The translations under genes were made by a program, and so were the position numbers. Below, piece by piece: positions 34,679 to 43,714 of a DNA stretch of 64,000 nt (the first letter of the stretch is position 1; each line of letters begins with the position of its first letter). The stretch covers positions 2,546,501-2,610,500 of the forward strand of contig NZ_CP095049.1 in assembly GCF_022919135.1 (NCBI RefSeq). The letters run 5' to 3'. The DNA comes from Hymenobacter cellulosivorans (lineage in GTDB: Bacteria > Bacteroidota > Bacteroidia > Cytophagales > Hymenobacteraceae). The notes below the pieces were generated by a model, which was not told the DNA's origin, searched no databases, and was given only the letters and a program-made list of their open reading frames with translations.

Positions 34679-34895
34679 GTGCTGATTACTTTGCTAGCTA
34701 CGCGGCTAAGGCCTTCTGGCGGTTCGGGACTCGTAGCAGTTCCCTCAAAAATGGGCCTGACAGCGGGACACGGCTTTCAGTAGAAAAATAATATAGTTAC
34801 CGGTATATAAATCAAAGCCGAACGTTGACCTTTGGCTAAGCCTTGCGGTTGCCCGCGCGGGTGTATTCCTCACATGCCCTTCTATCCCTATCTGC

Positions 34896-36314
34896 ATGCT
34901 TCACCGCTACTTAAATTTTGTTAAGCTGCCCCGGCAGCTCTTCCGCCACCTGGCCCCGGCCCTTGCCGGAGCAGGCCTGCTACTGGCCCCGGACGCTGCT
35001 CAGGCCCAGACTTCCAGTATTCCTTTCGGAGAGTATTCGATGGGTGGTCCTGTTTATGATCTAACTCTGGGCGACCTCAACGGCGATGGTGCTCTCGATA
35101 TGGTAGCCGCGGTTCAGTTCGGCTACGTAGCCATACGGCTCGGCACGGGTACAGGTACCTTCGGACCTATGGCTAGTACTACAGTCGGCTACTATTGTGG
35201 TTATGCGAAGACAAGTGATGTGAACGGCGATGGGAAGCTGGATGTAATAGTTAGATATATTGATGCTTTTAATTCTACGAACAGGAGTATAGGTGTGCTG
35301 CTGGGTACGGGCACCGGTGCCCTGGCCCCTATCGTGACATATAACTTGCCGCAGGAATACAAAGACGGTGGGACAGCCGTTGGCGACCTCAACGGCGATG
35401 GCAAGGCCGACCTGGTCTTAGGGGGGAATAACAGCCTTGGAGTGCTACTCAGCAACGGCGACGGTACGTTTGGCGTTATGACCTCCAATCCATCTCTGGG
35501 TAGCACGGGCGGAGTGACCGTAGGTGATGTTAACAATGACGGTAAGCTTGATGTACTAAGTAGTGGCCAAGTCTGGCTGGGCAACGGGAATGGCACCCTC
35601 CAGCCTGCAATCGCCAGCGGCAGCGGCGGCGGCGTCTTGGGCGACTTCAACAACGATGGTAAGGTCGATATTATTAACATTAATAGTGGCAGCTTTGCCA
35701 TAGGGCTGGGCAAGGGAGACGGCACGTTTGGTCCGTGGCAAACCTTTCCCGCCAATAGCGCCGTTCGCGACATGGTTGTTGCCGACCTCAACGGCGACGG
35801 CAAGCTGGATATCGCCACGGCCAACGGGGGCGGTGGCACAAGCACCTACGGCAACAGTATGGGCATTCGACTGGGTAAGGGAGACGGCACCTTAGCGATG
35901 GGTACCAGCATCGTCGTACCCGGGATTCCCCTTTCCATTACTGCCGGCGATGCCACCGGCGACGGACGGCCCGAGGTGTTTATCGGTATTGTCGGCGGGG
36001 TCGTGGTAGTGCCAAGCGGAGCCGGCATCGTCAGCTCGAACACCCCGGCCCGCCTCACGCCGGCCAGTGTAAGCGTGTATCCCAACCCGGCCCACCACTC
36101 CGTAACGCTGCACCTGCCCGCCGTGCCCGGCGCGGCCCAGGCTCACGTAGAGCTTTACAACCTACTGGGCCAAGCCGTGCGACAAACTACGGTGGCCCTG
36201 CCCGCTGCCGGTACCCGCACTACCCTGGATGTAGGAAACCTGCCCACCGGGATGTATATGCTGCGCGTGCAAGCCGGCTCCGAAACCATTACCAAGCAGC
36301 TCGTAGTAGAATAA
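34896..36314 (+). CDS. FG-GAP/VCBS repeat protein with T9SS C-terminal sorting domain
   Basis: 472 residues. Signal peptide to about residue 38 (LLLAPDAAQAQT). Residues about 50-375 hold at least six FG-GAP/VCBS repeats, each with a calcium-loop signature: DLNGDGALDM, DVNGDGKLDV, DLNGDGKADL, DVNNDGKLDV, DFNNDGKVDI, DLNGDGKLDI. The last 80 residues (SVYPNPAHHSVTLHLP... LGQAVRQTT... LPTGMYMLRVQAGSETITKQLVVE) are a type A T9SS sorting domain, so the protein should be exported through the Por machinery and attached or released at the surface. It is inserted between DUF4835 and recN, bounded by terminators on both sides, so it is an independent unit. Confidence 0.92.
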   Translation: MLHRYLNFVKLPRQLFRHLAPALAGAGLLLAPDAAQAQTSSIPFGEYSMGGPVYDLTLGDLNGDGALDMVAAVQFGYVAIRLGTGTGTFGPMASTTVGYYCGYAKTSDVNGDGKLDVIVRYIDAFNSTNRSIGVLLGTGTGALAPIVTYNLPQEYKDGGTAVGDLNGDGKADLVLGGNNSLGVLLSNGDGTFGVMTSNPSLGSTGGVTVGDVNNDGKLDVLSSGQVWLGNGNGTLQPAIASGSGGGVLGDFNNDGKVDIININSGSFAIGLGKGDGTFGPWQTFPANSAVRDMVVADLNGDGKLDIATANGGGGTSTYGNSMGIRLGKGDGTLAMGTSIVVPGIPLSITAGDATGDGRPEVFIGIVGGVVVVPSGAGIVSSNTPARLTPASVSVYPNPAHHSVTLHLPAVPGAAQAHVELYNLLGQAVRQTTVALPAAGTRTTLDVGNLPTGMYMLRVQAGSETITKQLVVE

Positions 36315-36636
36315 CACGGTACAAAGAGCGTACAACTTCCCTTCCACCACTCGGGGTAGGGGCGGTACTAGCCCGTCTTGATCCTGGCTCAAAAGCCCCT
36401 GCGCCGCCCGGTAGCAGGGGCTTTTCGGTGTCAGGAACGGACTCACAAGTAAGCCAAACATCAGACATTGTTGATATTAGCTTTTTACTAAAATGCTTGG
36501 CGGCTGCTTGCGATGTTGTTGATAATGCCTAATTTTATTAGTTGGAATGCCTTTGTAACTGCTGAAACGCGCTGGTAGCTGATTTTAACGGTTGATATAC
36601 TAGAGCCAAGGCATTGTTCCTGTTAACTGACGCGCC
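36315..36636. other. 322-base gap before recN: terminator and AT-rich promoter region
   Basis: Contains the terminator at 36391-36425. The right part (36460-36620) is clearly AT-richer than its surroundings and has GTTGATATTAG and GTTGATAATGCC as a loose direct repeat. It probably carries the recN promoter, but I find no clean TAnnTTTG box. Confidence 0.45.
36391..36425 (+). terminator. rho-independent terminator of the FG-GAP gene
   Basis: AAAAGCCCCTGC (36391-36402) pairs exactly with GCAGGGGCTTTT (36414-36425). Confidence 0.85.
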
Positions 36637-38322
36637 ATGCTGGTTGATCTTCGTATACAGAACTACGCTCTGATTGAGCAATTAGAGCTGCGGCCCTCGG
36701 CCCTGCTCAATATCATTACCGGTGAAACCGGAGCCGGCAAATCCATTATGCTCGGCGCCATCGGGCTGCTGCTCGGCAACCGGGCCGACTCCAAGATGCT
36801 CTTCGATACCCAGCGCAAGTGCGTCATTGAGGGCCAGTTTGACATTTCGAACTACCAACTCCAGGATATTTTCGATTCTGAGGACCTGGACTACGACGCC
36901 CAGTGCATTCTGCGCCGCGAAATCAGCCCGTCGGGCAAGTCGCGGGCCTTCGTGAATGACACGCCTGTAACCCTGGATACGCTGCGCAACATTGGGGCTA
37001 ACCTGATGGATATTCACTCCCAGCACGACACGCTGCTGCTCGGTGACGCGGTGTTCCAGCTTAATTTGCTCGATTTGTACGCCGGTCTGGTGCCCACCCG
37101 GGCCCACTACAGCAATGCCTACCGGCAGTACCGCAAGCTGGAGGCCGACCTGAAAATGGTAGAAGACCAGATTGCCCAGGCTAATAAGGAACTGGACTAC
37201 CACAGCTTTCTGCTCAACGAGCTGGAAGAGGCCCGCCTTGATGATGAGGACCAGGAGGCCCTGGAGCAAGAAATCAAGCAGCTGGAGCACGCCGAGGAAA
37301 TCAAGTACAAGCTCACCCAGGCCCTGCACAGCCTAAGCGAAAGTGAGTACTGCGCCGCCGGCAGCATGAAGGAAGCCGCCACGCTGCTGGGTCAGATTTC
37401 CGCGTATGCCGACTCGTTCAAGGTGCTCAAGGAGCGTCTCGACAGCTGCTTGATTGAGCTCCACGACATTGCCGACGAAGTGGAAGCCACCGAGCGGCGC
37501 ACCGAAGGTGACCCGGCCCGCATCGACGAGCTGCAGAGCCGGCTGAACGTGCTCTACAACCTGCAACGCAAACATCAGGTGCGCGACGTGCCCGAGCTGA
37601 TTGCCGTACGCGACGACCTGCGCCAGAAAGTAGGCTCGGTACTGAACCTGGACAAGGAGCTTTCCCGCCTGCGCAAAGACACCGAGGGCGCTCTAGCTAC
37701 CGTGACGCGGCAGGGCAGCAAGCTTTCCGACAGCCGCAAAAAGGCCTTCCCAAAGTTTGAAAAGGAGCTGGCCGGCTTGCTTTCCGAGCTAGGCATGCCC
37801 CACTCCCGCATCGTGGTGCAGCACAGCACCGGGCAACCTGCCGCCAGTGGCATCGACGTTATCAGCATTCTGTTTACGGCCAACAAGGGTGCCCAGCCCC
37901 AGACCCTGAGTAAGGCGGCTTCGGGTGGGGAATTCTCCCGCCTGATGCTTTGCATTAAGTACATGCTGGCCGACAAAACCGCTCTGCCGACAATCGTTTT
38001 TGACGAAATTGACACCGGTATTTCCGGCGAAATTGCGGTGAAAGTGGGCCGGATGATGCAGCAGATGGCCAAGAAGCACCAGCTTGTGGCTATCAGCCAC
38101 TTGCCGCAGATGGCTGCCGCCGGCGACGCGCACTACTTTGTGTATAAGGAAGACCGCGCCGACCGCACCGTGAGCCGCATCCGGGAGCTGACCACCGACG
38201 AGCGGGTGCGCGAAATTGCCCACATGATTGCCGGCGCCAAGCCCAGTGAAAACGCCTTCCAGAGTGCCCGCGAGTTGCTGGCCATGCGCGGCGAAGTGGT
38301 AAGTACTGAGATGGTGAAATAG
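36637..38322 (+). CDS. recN: DNA repair protein RecN
   Basis: 561-residue SMC-like ATPase of double-strand break repair. Walker A GETGAGKS at 29-36; signature SKAASGGEFSRLMLC; Walker B TIVFDEIDTGISGE; HLPQMAAAGD gives the switch His. The middle (about 160-370) is a long coiled coil. Its position behind coaBC-DUF4835 is typical of Bacteroidota although the FG-GAP gene intervenes. The last codons (EMVK, stop) are part of the left arm of an inverted repeat that reaches to the fabI start. Confidence 0.95.
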   Translation: MLVDLRIQNYALIEQLELRPSALLNIITGETGAGKSIMLGAIGLLLGNRADSKMLFDTQRKCVIEGQFDISNYQLQDIFDSEDLDYDAQCILRREISPSGKSRAFVNDTPVTLDTLRNIGANLMDIHSQHDTLLLGDAVFQLNLLDLYAGLVPTRAHYSNAYRQYRKLEADLKMVEDQIAQANKELDYHSFLLNELEEARLDDEDQEALEQEIKQLEHAEEIKYKLTQALHSLSESEYCAAGSMKEAATLLGQISAYADSFKVLKERLDSCLIELHDIADEVEATERRTEGDPARIDELQSRLNVLYNLQRKHQVRDVPELIAVRDDLRQKVGSVLNLDKELSRLRKDTEGALATVTRQGSKLSDSRKKAFPKFEKELAGLLSELGMPHSRIVVQHSTGQPAASGIDVISILFTANKGAQPQTLSKAASGGEFSRLMLCIKYMLADKTALPTIVFDEIDTGISGEIAVKVGRMMQQMAKKHQLVAISHLPQMAAAGDAHYFVYKEDRADRTVSRIRELTTDERVREIAHMIAGAKPSENAFQSARELLAMRGEVVSTEMVK

Positions 38323-38426
38323 TGAGATGGTGAGTTTACAGGTGGGGCTATTTGCTAACTTGCCCCACATTTGTAGCTAGTCCTCTGCTAAAGGCCTACT
38401 CGCCACTTCACTATTTCACCATCTCA
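38307..38426. repeat. inverted repeat spanning recN stop to fabI start
   Basis: TGAGATGGTGAAATAGTGA (38307-38325) and 38408-38426 are exact reverse complements, 19 bp, with an 82-base loop. The left arm contains the recN stop; the right arm ends 4 bases before the fabI ATG. GAGATGGTGAG is also directly repeated behind the left arm. Confidence 0.85.
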
Positions 38427-38430
38427 CCAT

Positions 38431-39252
38431 ATGTCCAATAACCTCCTCGCCGGCAAGGTCGGCATCATCTCCGGGGCGCTCAACGAAGAATCCATTGCCT
38501 GGAAAGTAGCGCTGAAAGCCCACGAGCAGGGGGCCCGCTTCGTGCTGACCAACGCCCCGCTGGCCATGCGCATGGGCGAAATCAACAAGCTGTCGGAGCA
38601 ATGCAACGCGCCCATCATTCCGGCCGATGCCACGTCGATGGAAGACCTGGAAAAGCTGTTTTCGGGAGCGCAGGAGCACCTGGGAGGTAAGCTCGACTTC
38701 GTGCTGCACAGTATCGGGATGAGCGCCAATATCCGCAAGGGCAAGCACTACGGCGAGCTGAACTACGAGTGGTTCCAGAAGACGCTGGACGTATCGGCTC
38801 TGTCGTTTCACAAGATGCTGGCCGTGGCTGAGAAGCAGGACGCCTTCAACGAGTGGGGTTCGGCCGTGGCCCTGAGCTACATTGCCGCTCAGCGCGCCTT
38901 CCTCGATTACACCGATATGTCGCAGGCCAAGGCCGTACTCGAAAGCATTGCCCGCAGCTACGGCCAGCGCCTGGGCAAGCTCAAGAAAGTGCGTGTGAAC
39001 ACCATTTCGCAGTCGCCGACGAAGACCACGGCCGGCACTGGCATCAGCGGCTTCAACGCTTTCTACGACTACGCCGACAAACTTTCGCCCCTGGGCAACG
39101 CTCCGGCCGAAGCCTGCGCCGACTATTGCATCTCGCTGTTCTCGGATTTGACCCGCTACGTAACCATGCAGAACCTGATGCACGATGGCGGCTTCAGTAC
39201 CACCGGTATTTCCGAAGAAATCGTGGACGTAATTACCCAGGCTGGCGCATAG
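38431..39252 (+). CDS. fabI: enoyl-[acyl-carrier-protein] reductase, FabI type
   Basis: 273 residues, SDR-type reductase of the last step in each fatty acid elongation round, NADH-dependent. N-terminal GKVGIISGALNEESIAWKVA is the FabI cofactor motif. The catalytic Tyr and Lys are spaced Y-x6-K in DYTDMSQAK. RVNTISQSPTKTTAGTGI and the C-terminal LMHDGGFSTTG match FabI. FabI is the target of triclosan and diazaborines. A strong terminator follows. Confidence 0.95.
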   Translation: MSNNLLAGKVGIISGALNEESIAWKVALKAHEQGARFVLTNAPLAMRMGEINKLSEQCNAPIIPADATSMEDLEKLFSGAQEHLGGKLDFVLHSIGMSANIRKGKHYGELNYEWFQKTLDVSALSFHKMLAVAEKQDAFNEWGSAVALSYIAAQRAFLDYTDMSQAKAVLESIARSYGQRLGKLKKVRVNTISQSPTKTTAGTGISGFNAFYDYADKLSPLGNAPAEACADYCISLFSDLTRYVTMQNLMHDGGFSTTGISEEIVDVITQAGA

Positions 39253-39274
39253 TTTTTAGCGGCCTATTTTAAGC

Positions 39275-39306
39275 AAAAAAGCCCGGCCAAATGGTCGGGC
39301 TTTTTT
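39275..39306. terminator. bidirectional terminator
   Basis: AAAAAAGCCCGGCC (39275-39288) pairs with GGTCGGGCTTTTTT (39293-39306), 4-base loop, between convergent fabI and the outer-membrane protein gene. Confidence 0.88.
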
Positions 39307-39322
39307 GTTGCTAGCGCGGAAA

Positions 39323-40243
39323 TCAAAAAAAGGATTTCCTCAGACTTACGCTGACCTTGGTGTAGTTGCGGAGCTGGTTGGCAGCCACGCTAAGTTGCAG
39401 CTGATTACCGATAAAGCGCGAAATGCTGCCCTGATATTGCCAATACGATGGCCAGCGGGTAGCTTGGGCCTGCATGTGTATATCGAGCGGATACGGCAGA
39501 CTGTAGCGTAAGCCCAGTCCATGGCCGTAGCCCGTGGTGGCCCGGGTTTCGGAAAGGTGCAGCGGTTGGTAACGGGCGTACCCGGCACTGAGTAGCAACT
39601 CGGGCAGGCGGGTGGTTTTTTGGTAGAGCGTCAGACCAAGCGTAGCGGAGTAGCTGTTAAACTGTGCATTAGCCGCTTCGGCTCGCAGGCGCTGATAATC
39701 AAGCTTCTCGGAGAAGCTGAGCGGGCCAAGCTGGGGTAGCGCAGGCAGGTCTACCGAGGCTGTGGCCGAGTAGTTGCGTTTAAAGTTGGTGTGGTAGCTA
39801 CCCGAAATGTTGAGGGATTTGTGGATATAGCGCTGGCCACGTAGCTGGGCATAAAGCCCGTACGGAGCATAGCGCAGACCGGAAGTAAGGCCTACTTTGT
39901 AACGGGTATACACCACTATATCATCCGAAATGAGAGTGCGCCGATCGGGCTCCAGCCTGAGCATGGTACTGCTGCCGGCCGCTACCCGGCGCTGCTGCTT
40001 TACATAGCCAATGGCGCTTACACTAATGGTGACACTGTCTGACTGCCCAGGCACGGTAAGCGAAAAGCTGCCGTCGGAACTGCTGCTAACACCATTGACG
40101 GTATTGACCTGTAGTATCGTAGCCCCTGGCAGAGCCTGGTTACTTTTGGCGTCGATTACCTGACCCGAAATGGTGGTGGTAGATTGGGCCGCAGCCAGCC
40201 AGGGAGCCAGCAGTAAAAAGCAGAGTAGCAGGGGTAGTTTCAT
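39323..40243 (-). CDS. outer-membrane protein with carboxypeptidase-like regulatory domain
   Basis: 306 residues. Signal peptide LLLCFLLLAPWLAAAQ. Residues about 24-100 are the CarboxypepD-regulatory-like fold seen at the front of TonB-dependent and related proteins: TISGQVIDAKSNQALPGATI, then DGSFSLTVPG and VSAIGYVKQQ. Residues about 110-306 alternate polar and hydrophobic positions as in a beta barrel of perhaps 8 strands, ending VSVSLRKSFF with the C-terminal Phe that marks outer-membrane barrels. No TonB box or plug domain. Function unknown. Confidence 0.75.
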   Translation of the reverse strand: MKLPLLLCFLLLAPWLAAAQSTTTISGQVIDAKSNQALPGATILQVNTVNGVSSSSDGSFSLTVPGQSDSVTISVSAIGYVKQQRRVAAGSSTMLRLEPDRRTLISDDIVVYTRYKVGLTSGLRYAPYGLYAQLRGQRYIHKSLNISGSYHTNFKRNYSATASVDLPALPQLGPLSFSEKLDYQRLRAEAANAQFNSYSATLGLTLYQKTTRLPELLLSAGYARYQPLHLSETRATTGYGHGLGLRYSLPYPLDIHMQAQATRWPSYWQYQGSISRFIGNQLQLSVAANQLRNYTKVSVSLRKSFF

Positions 40244-40355
40244 GTGCAGGCGTAAGGGACATCTGCGTGATGCCTGCGCAGCTCATATTCCATATTCGGG
40301 GCGTAAGAAACACCGCTAGCTGCCAGGTTCCGCCTGGAATAAACCTGTTTCGCGC

Positions 40356-41033
40356 TCAACCTTCAAAGAAGGTTTCCTCGACTCGCGCCCGGTCATAGTC
40401 CAGAAGCCAGCTGTTGTAGGTTTCGAACAGCGGCTGTAGTGTCGCCTTATCCGCGGCTAGTATGTCGAGGCCCCGGTCGTCGTATAGGTGGAAAAGCAGG
40501 CCCCGGCTGAGGTTGAGCAGGAACACGTCACCGCGGATAGCCGGAGCCCGGTCTCTAAAATCCTGATTGGCAATGGCCGCAGCTATGGAGGGAAAAGGAA
40601 CAGCGGAGGCAGAGGTAGAAAAGTACAATCTCACCCATTTGCCAAAAGGCCAGAGGTGTCGGTAGGGATTCGCTATTTTCTTGATTAAGGCCTCAGACCT
40701 AAGGATGCCAAGCTGGCGCAGAAGAAAGTCGGTGGTTTTGATCCGGCCCCTTTTGTAGGCAGATTTCTGATACACGAGGACGAGCTCATCATCCGGCTGA
40801 AAAGCGGCGTGGAATAGCGTCGATGCGCGGTGATTTACTTCCCGAAAGTACGCCTCATTATAAGCCAGCCGCACAGTGGGTGAATAAGCAGGATGACCGG
40901 GCTTCAGATAAATAGGATGCTCACCCTGCAAGTCGAACCGGATGCCGATAGGCCACCGGTAGAACAGCCCGCTGCTTAAAAACAGGCCCGGAAAATGTTG
41001 CTGAATAAACGCCGTGCTGGGCAGGGGTGGCAT
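40356..41033 (-). CDS. DUF3885-like hypothetical protein
   Basis: 225 residues, cytoplasmic. LFYRWPIGIRFDLQGEHPIY at the N terminus and LLFHLYDDRGLDILAADKATL...YNSWLLDYDRARVEETF at the C terminus are the two hallmarks I associate with DUF3885, a family of unknown function often found near toxin-immunity loci. No partner toxin is visible here. It is AT-richer than neighbours in places (40550-40700), compatible with transfer. It precedes the frameshifted dehydrogenase by 12 bases on the same strand order. Confidence 0.72.
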   Translation of the reverse strand: MPPLPSTAFIQQHFPGLFLSSGLFYRWPIGIRFDLQGEHPIYLKPGHPAYSPTVRLAYNEAYFREVNHRASTLFHAAFQPDDELVLVYQKSAYKRGRIKTTDFLLRQLGILRSEALIKKIANPYRHLWPFGKWVRLYFSTSASAVPFPSIAAAIANQDFRDRAPAIRGDVFLLNLSRGLLFHLYDDRGLDILAADKATLQPLFETYNSWLLDYDRARVEETFFEG

Positions 41034-41045
41034 AGTCCTACTTGG

Positions 41046-41980
41046 TTAATACCCGCGCCCTAGCTCCACTAGGTTCTCCAGCGGCTGGCTGCGTTGCAAG
41101 TGGCTCAGGTTGCGTAGCAGCATTTCTACTTTGCCTTCGTCTTCGTGGGGCTGGCCGCCGCCAGTGTGCTGGGTAAGCAGCACGTTGGGCAAGGTCCAGA
41201 GCGGACTGTTAGCGGGCAGGGGCTCCTGGGCTGTAACGTCCAGCACGGCGCCCCAATGCGGCCGGCTTGCAGGGCAGTTATCAGGGCGGGCTCATCGGTG
41301 GTATTGCCGCGGCCCACGCTGGCGTAGATGCTGTCTGGAGCCATGGCAGTAATCAGCTCGGCCGAGAAAAAGCCCTGGGCGCTACCGGGCAGGCAATTGA
41401 TGACAATATCCGTTTCGGGCAGCACCGCCCGGAGTTCTTCCACGGTGTGTAGCTGAGCCGTGGGATTGGTGCGGGCCAGTAGCTGCACCGCGCATTGGAA
41501 GCCGCTGAGCTGCTCGCGTACGGCCAGCCCGATGGCACCCGCGCCCAGAATCACGACTCGCTTGTGGCGGAGCAGGCCAGTGCCGGCCCGCAGAGGAGCG
41601 CCCACCCAGCAGCGGCGCTGTTGCAACACGGCCAGCTCGGGAATACGCCGGTACAGGCCCAGGATACCCGCCAGCATCGTTTCGGCGCAGGGCCAGGCAA
41701 AATAGTCGCCCATGTTGGCTACCGGAAAACGCACGGCAATGCCCGCGTACCGCTCGAAGCCGGCCGAGTCGATTTGCCAGAACCGCAGCTGGGGCAGGAG
41801 GTGGTCGGTGAGCCAGGCGGGCGGCACGTTGCCCAGCACGATATCAGCCTGCCGAAAGGCCGGTAGCTGCTCGGGTTCAGGTAAATCGGTGCGAAAAACG
41901 GTGTGGATGCCGGCCGGTAATTGGTCCAGCAAAGAAGCTCGGGCCGGAGCACTTAGGGCAGAGTAGATAAACAGCTGCAT
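41046..41980 (-). pseudogene. D-2-hydroxyacid dehydrogenase, single-base frameshift
   Basis: The N-terminal 245 residues read from the ATG at 41978-41980: Rossmann motif VVILGAGAIGLAVREQL, then VINCLPGSAQGFF and YASVGRGNTTDEPALITALQ. After LQAGRIG the frame turns to nonsense, while a second frame supplies exactly the missing end: VLDVTAQEPLPANSPLWTLP, then VLLTQHTGGGQPHEDEG with the catalytic His. Adding one base in the C run at 41251-41254 (G run on the coding strand) restores a 311-residue enzyme. Either a recent inactivation or a sequencing error. Intact relatives reduce 2-keto acids such as glyoxylate with NAD(P)H. Confidence 0.85.
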
Positions 41981-42028
41981 AGTGGAGGGTAGAAACAGGA
42001 AAGTAAGCCCGCTATACGCACCGCCGCG

Positions 42029-42991
42029 TCAAAGTACTTGTGGGTTGGCAATATGCGTGGGCTGTCCGGCGGCAAAGGCCAGGATATTGTCGAAGGCCTG
42101 GCCAAAGTATAGCTCGTAGTTGTCCTTTTCCACGTAGCCCAGGTGAGGAGTACACACGGCGTTGGGCAAGGCCAGTAGGGGATGAGTAGCGCCCAGCACC
42201 GGCTCCTGCTCGTACACATCCACGGCCGCCAGGCCGGGCCGACCCCACTGCAAAGCGGCCACCAGGGCTCCCGCCTCAACCAACTCCGCCCGACTGGTAT
42301 TCACGAACAAGGCTTCGGGCTGCATTAGAGCCAGGTCGGCGGCGGAAATCAGGCCGTGGGTGTCGGGAGTGAGGCGGATGTGAAGGGATACCACGTCACT
42401 TTCCGCGAAAAAGGCCTCCCGCGAAGGAGCCGCCTCAAAGCCATCGGCGCGGGCTGCCGTTACCGAGCCTTCCCGGCCCCACACCCAGACCCGCATACCG
42501 AAGGCCCGGCCATAGCCCGCCACCAGCTGTCCTATTTTGCCGTAGCTCCACACGCCCAGGCGTCGACCGCGCAGCTGCCGCCCCAGCGTGTGCTGCCAGC
42601 CTCCGGCCTTGAGGTGGGCAACTTCCTGCGGGATATGACGCATGGCCGCCAGGATCAGTGCCCAGGTAAGCTCGGCGGTGGAATAAGGGGAACCGGTGCC
42701 TTCGGCCACGGCAATACCGCGTGCCGTGCAATCGGCCACGCTCAGGTGGCCGGCTACTTTGCCCGTCTGGCTGACGAGCCGAAGCTGGGGCAGCCGGTCG
42801 AGCAGCGTTGGGGTGAGGCGAGTCCGTTCCCGGATCAGCACCACAGCTTCGGTGTCTTGCAGGCGGCGGGCCAGTTCATCCTCGTCCGTGGTGCTGTCGT
42901 GGTATACCCTCACGGAGTGGCCGGCCAGCTTCCGAAAAGCCGCCAGGTGGCGCACACTGTCCTGGTAATCGTCGAGGATGGTGATTTGCAT
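42029..42991 (-). CDS. D-2-hydroxyacid dehydrogenase family protein
   Basis: 320 residues starting MQITILDDYQDSVRHLAAF. It has the SerA-like architecture: substrate domain with TRLTPTLLDRLPQLRLVSQTGK, NAD motif LGVWSYGKIGQLVAGYG, then LFVNTSRAELVEAGAL and CTPHLGYVEKDNYELYF with the catalytic His. The coding start lies 11 bases after the stop of the 43003 gene, so the two are probably one transcript. It is a distant paralogue of the frameshifted enzyme next door, not a duplicate. Substrate unknown. Confidence 0.88.
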   Translation of the reverse strand: MQITILDDYQDSVRHLAAFRKLAGHSVRVYHDSTTDEDELARRLQDTEAVVLIRERTRLTPTLLDRLPQLRLVSQTGKVAGHLSVADCTARGIAVAEGTGSPYSTAELTWALILAAMRHIPQEVAHLKAGGWQHTLGRQLRGRRLGVWSYGKIGQLVAGYGRAFGMRVWVWGREGSVTAARADGFEAAPSREAFFAESDVVSLHIRLTPDTHGLISAADLALMQPEALFVNTSRAELVEAGALVAALQWGRPGLAAVDVYEQEPVLGATHPLLALPNAVCTPHLGYVEKDNYELYFGQAFDNILAFAAGQPTHIANPQVL

Positions 42992-43002
42992 AGCTTGGGC
43001 GG

Positions 43003-43410
43003 TTAAGGCTGGGCCCGCAGCCAGTCCTGGGTTTCGGAAAGGGTACCAAACAGCTGAATTTGCAGCATGTCGCCGATGCGGTGCTGCAAATCTTCGATGG
43101 AGAGCTGGCCAAACACGTCCGGAGAAACGACCTGACCAATGTAGCGCAGCCCGGCGCTGATGATGATGGGCGTCCAGACCTGCTGTATCCACTCGTTGGC
43201 CTCGGTGAAGGTACCAATCAGGGCCTGGTGGTCGTTGAGCAGCTTCGCACAAGGGTCGGCACGCAGGATGTCCACGTACGTCAGCCCGCCGTCCATCACG
43301 GTGCCCAAGGTCTGGCGGCCCTGCCACCGGGCATGAATCCAGTTGTCCCGCTCATTGCGCTCAATGGTCAGGTATACCGTGCCGTCGCCGCGATAAAGTG
43401 AAGTTGTCAT
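43003..43410 (-). CDS. hypothetical protein, 135 aa
   Basis: 135 residues, no signal peptide. It begins MTTSLYRGDGTVYLTIERNE and has a regular strand-helix pattern: RQTLGTVMDGGLTYVDILRA, CAKLLNDHQALIGTF, WTPIIISAGLRYIGQVVSPD. This alternation and the 'DxR/H ... W' spacing recall STAS or SEC14-like small domains seen in Hymenobacter, but I cannot place it firmly. It lies just upstream of a 2-hydroxyacid dehydrogenase on the same strand, 11 bases apart. Confidence 0.6.
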   Translation of the reverse strand: MTTSLYRGDGTVYLTIERNERDNWIHARWQGRQTLGTVMDGGLTYVDILRADPCAKLLNDHQALIGTFTEANEWIQQVWTPIIISAGLRYIGQVVSPDVFGQLSIEDLQHRIGDMLQIQLFGTLSETQDWLRAQP

Positions 43411-43714
43411 TGGTAAGATGGTAAGCTGCCGCCGAAAAGGGGCTAAAACGTAATAATGGCCGCAAAGATGCAGAATTACCCGAGCCCGGCCGGCTATTGA
43501 TTTAGTCAGAAATACACGTAATTACGGACCCGGTGCCGCGTCGCTGAACTACTAACCAGCTTGGAGTCGTTGTGCAACTAGCCTCGTAAACCCGTGTCTT
43601 ACTGCCAACGGTTTCAGTCCGGTAGAGCATTTTATTGCTGCGTCAGTGCAGGGCTTTGTTGACGGTTTTAGCCGGCCGCTTTTACGTTGTTTTATCTACT
43701 TTGTCCGTAGTCAT
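43411..43714. other. 304-base divergent intergenic region, no gene seen
   Basis: Lies between the starts of the minus-strand 135-aa gene and the plus-strand protease. CTACTTTGT (43697-43705), shortly before the protease ATG, resembles a -7 box but lacks one base of the TAnnTTTG spacing. Nothing else stands out. Confidence 0.4.
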
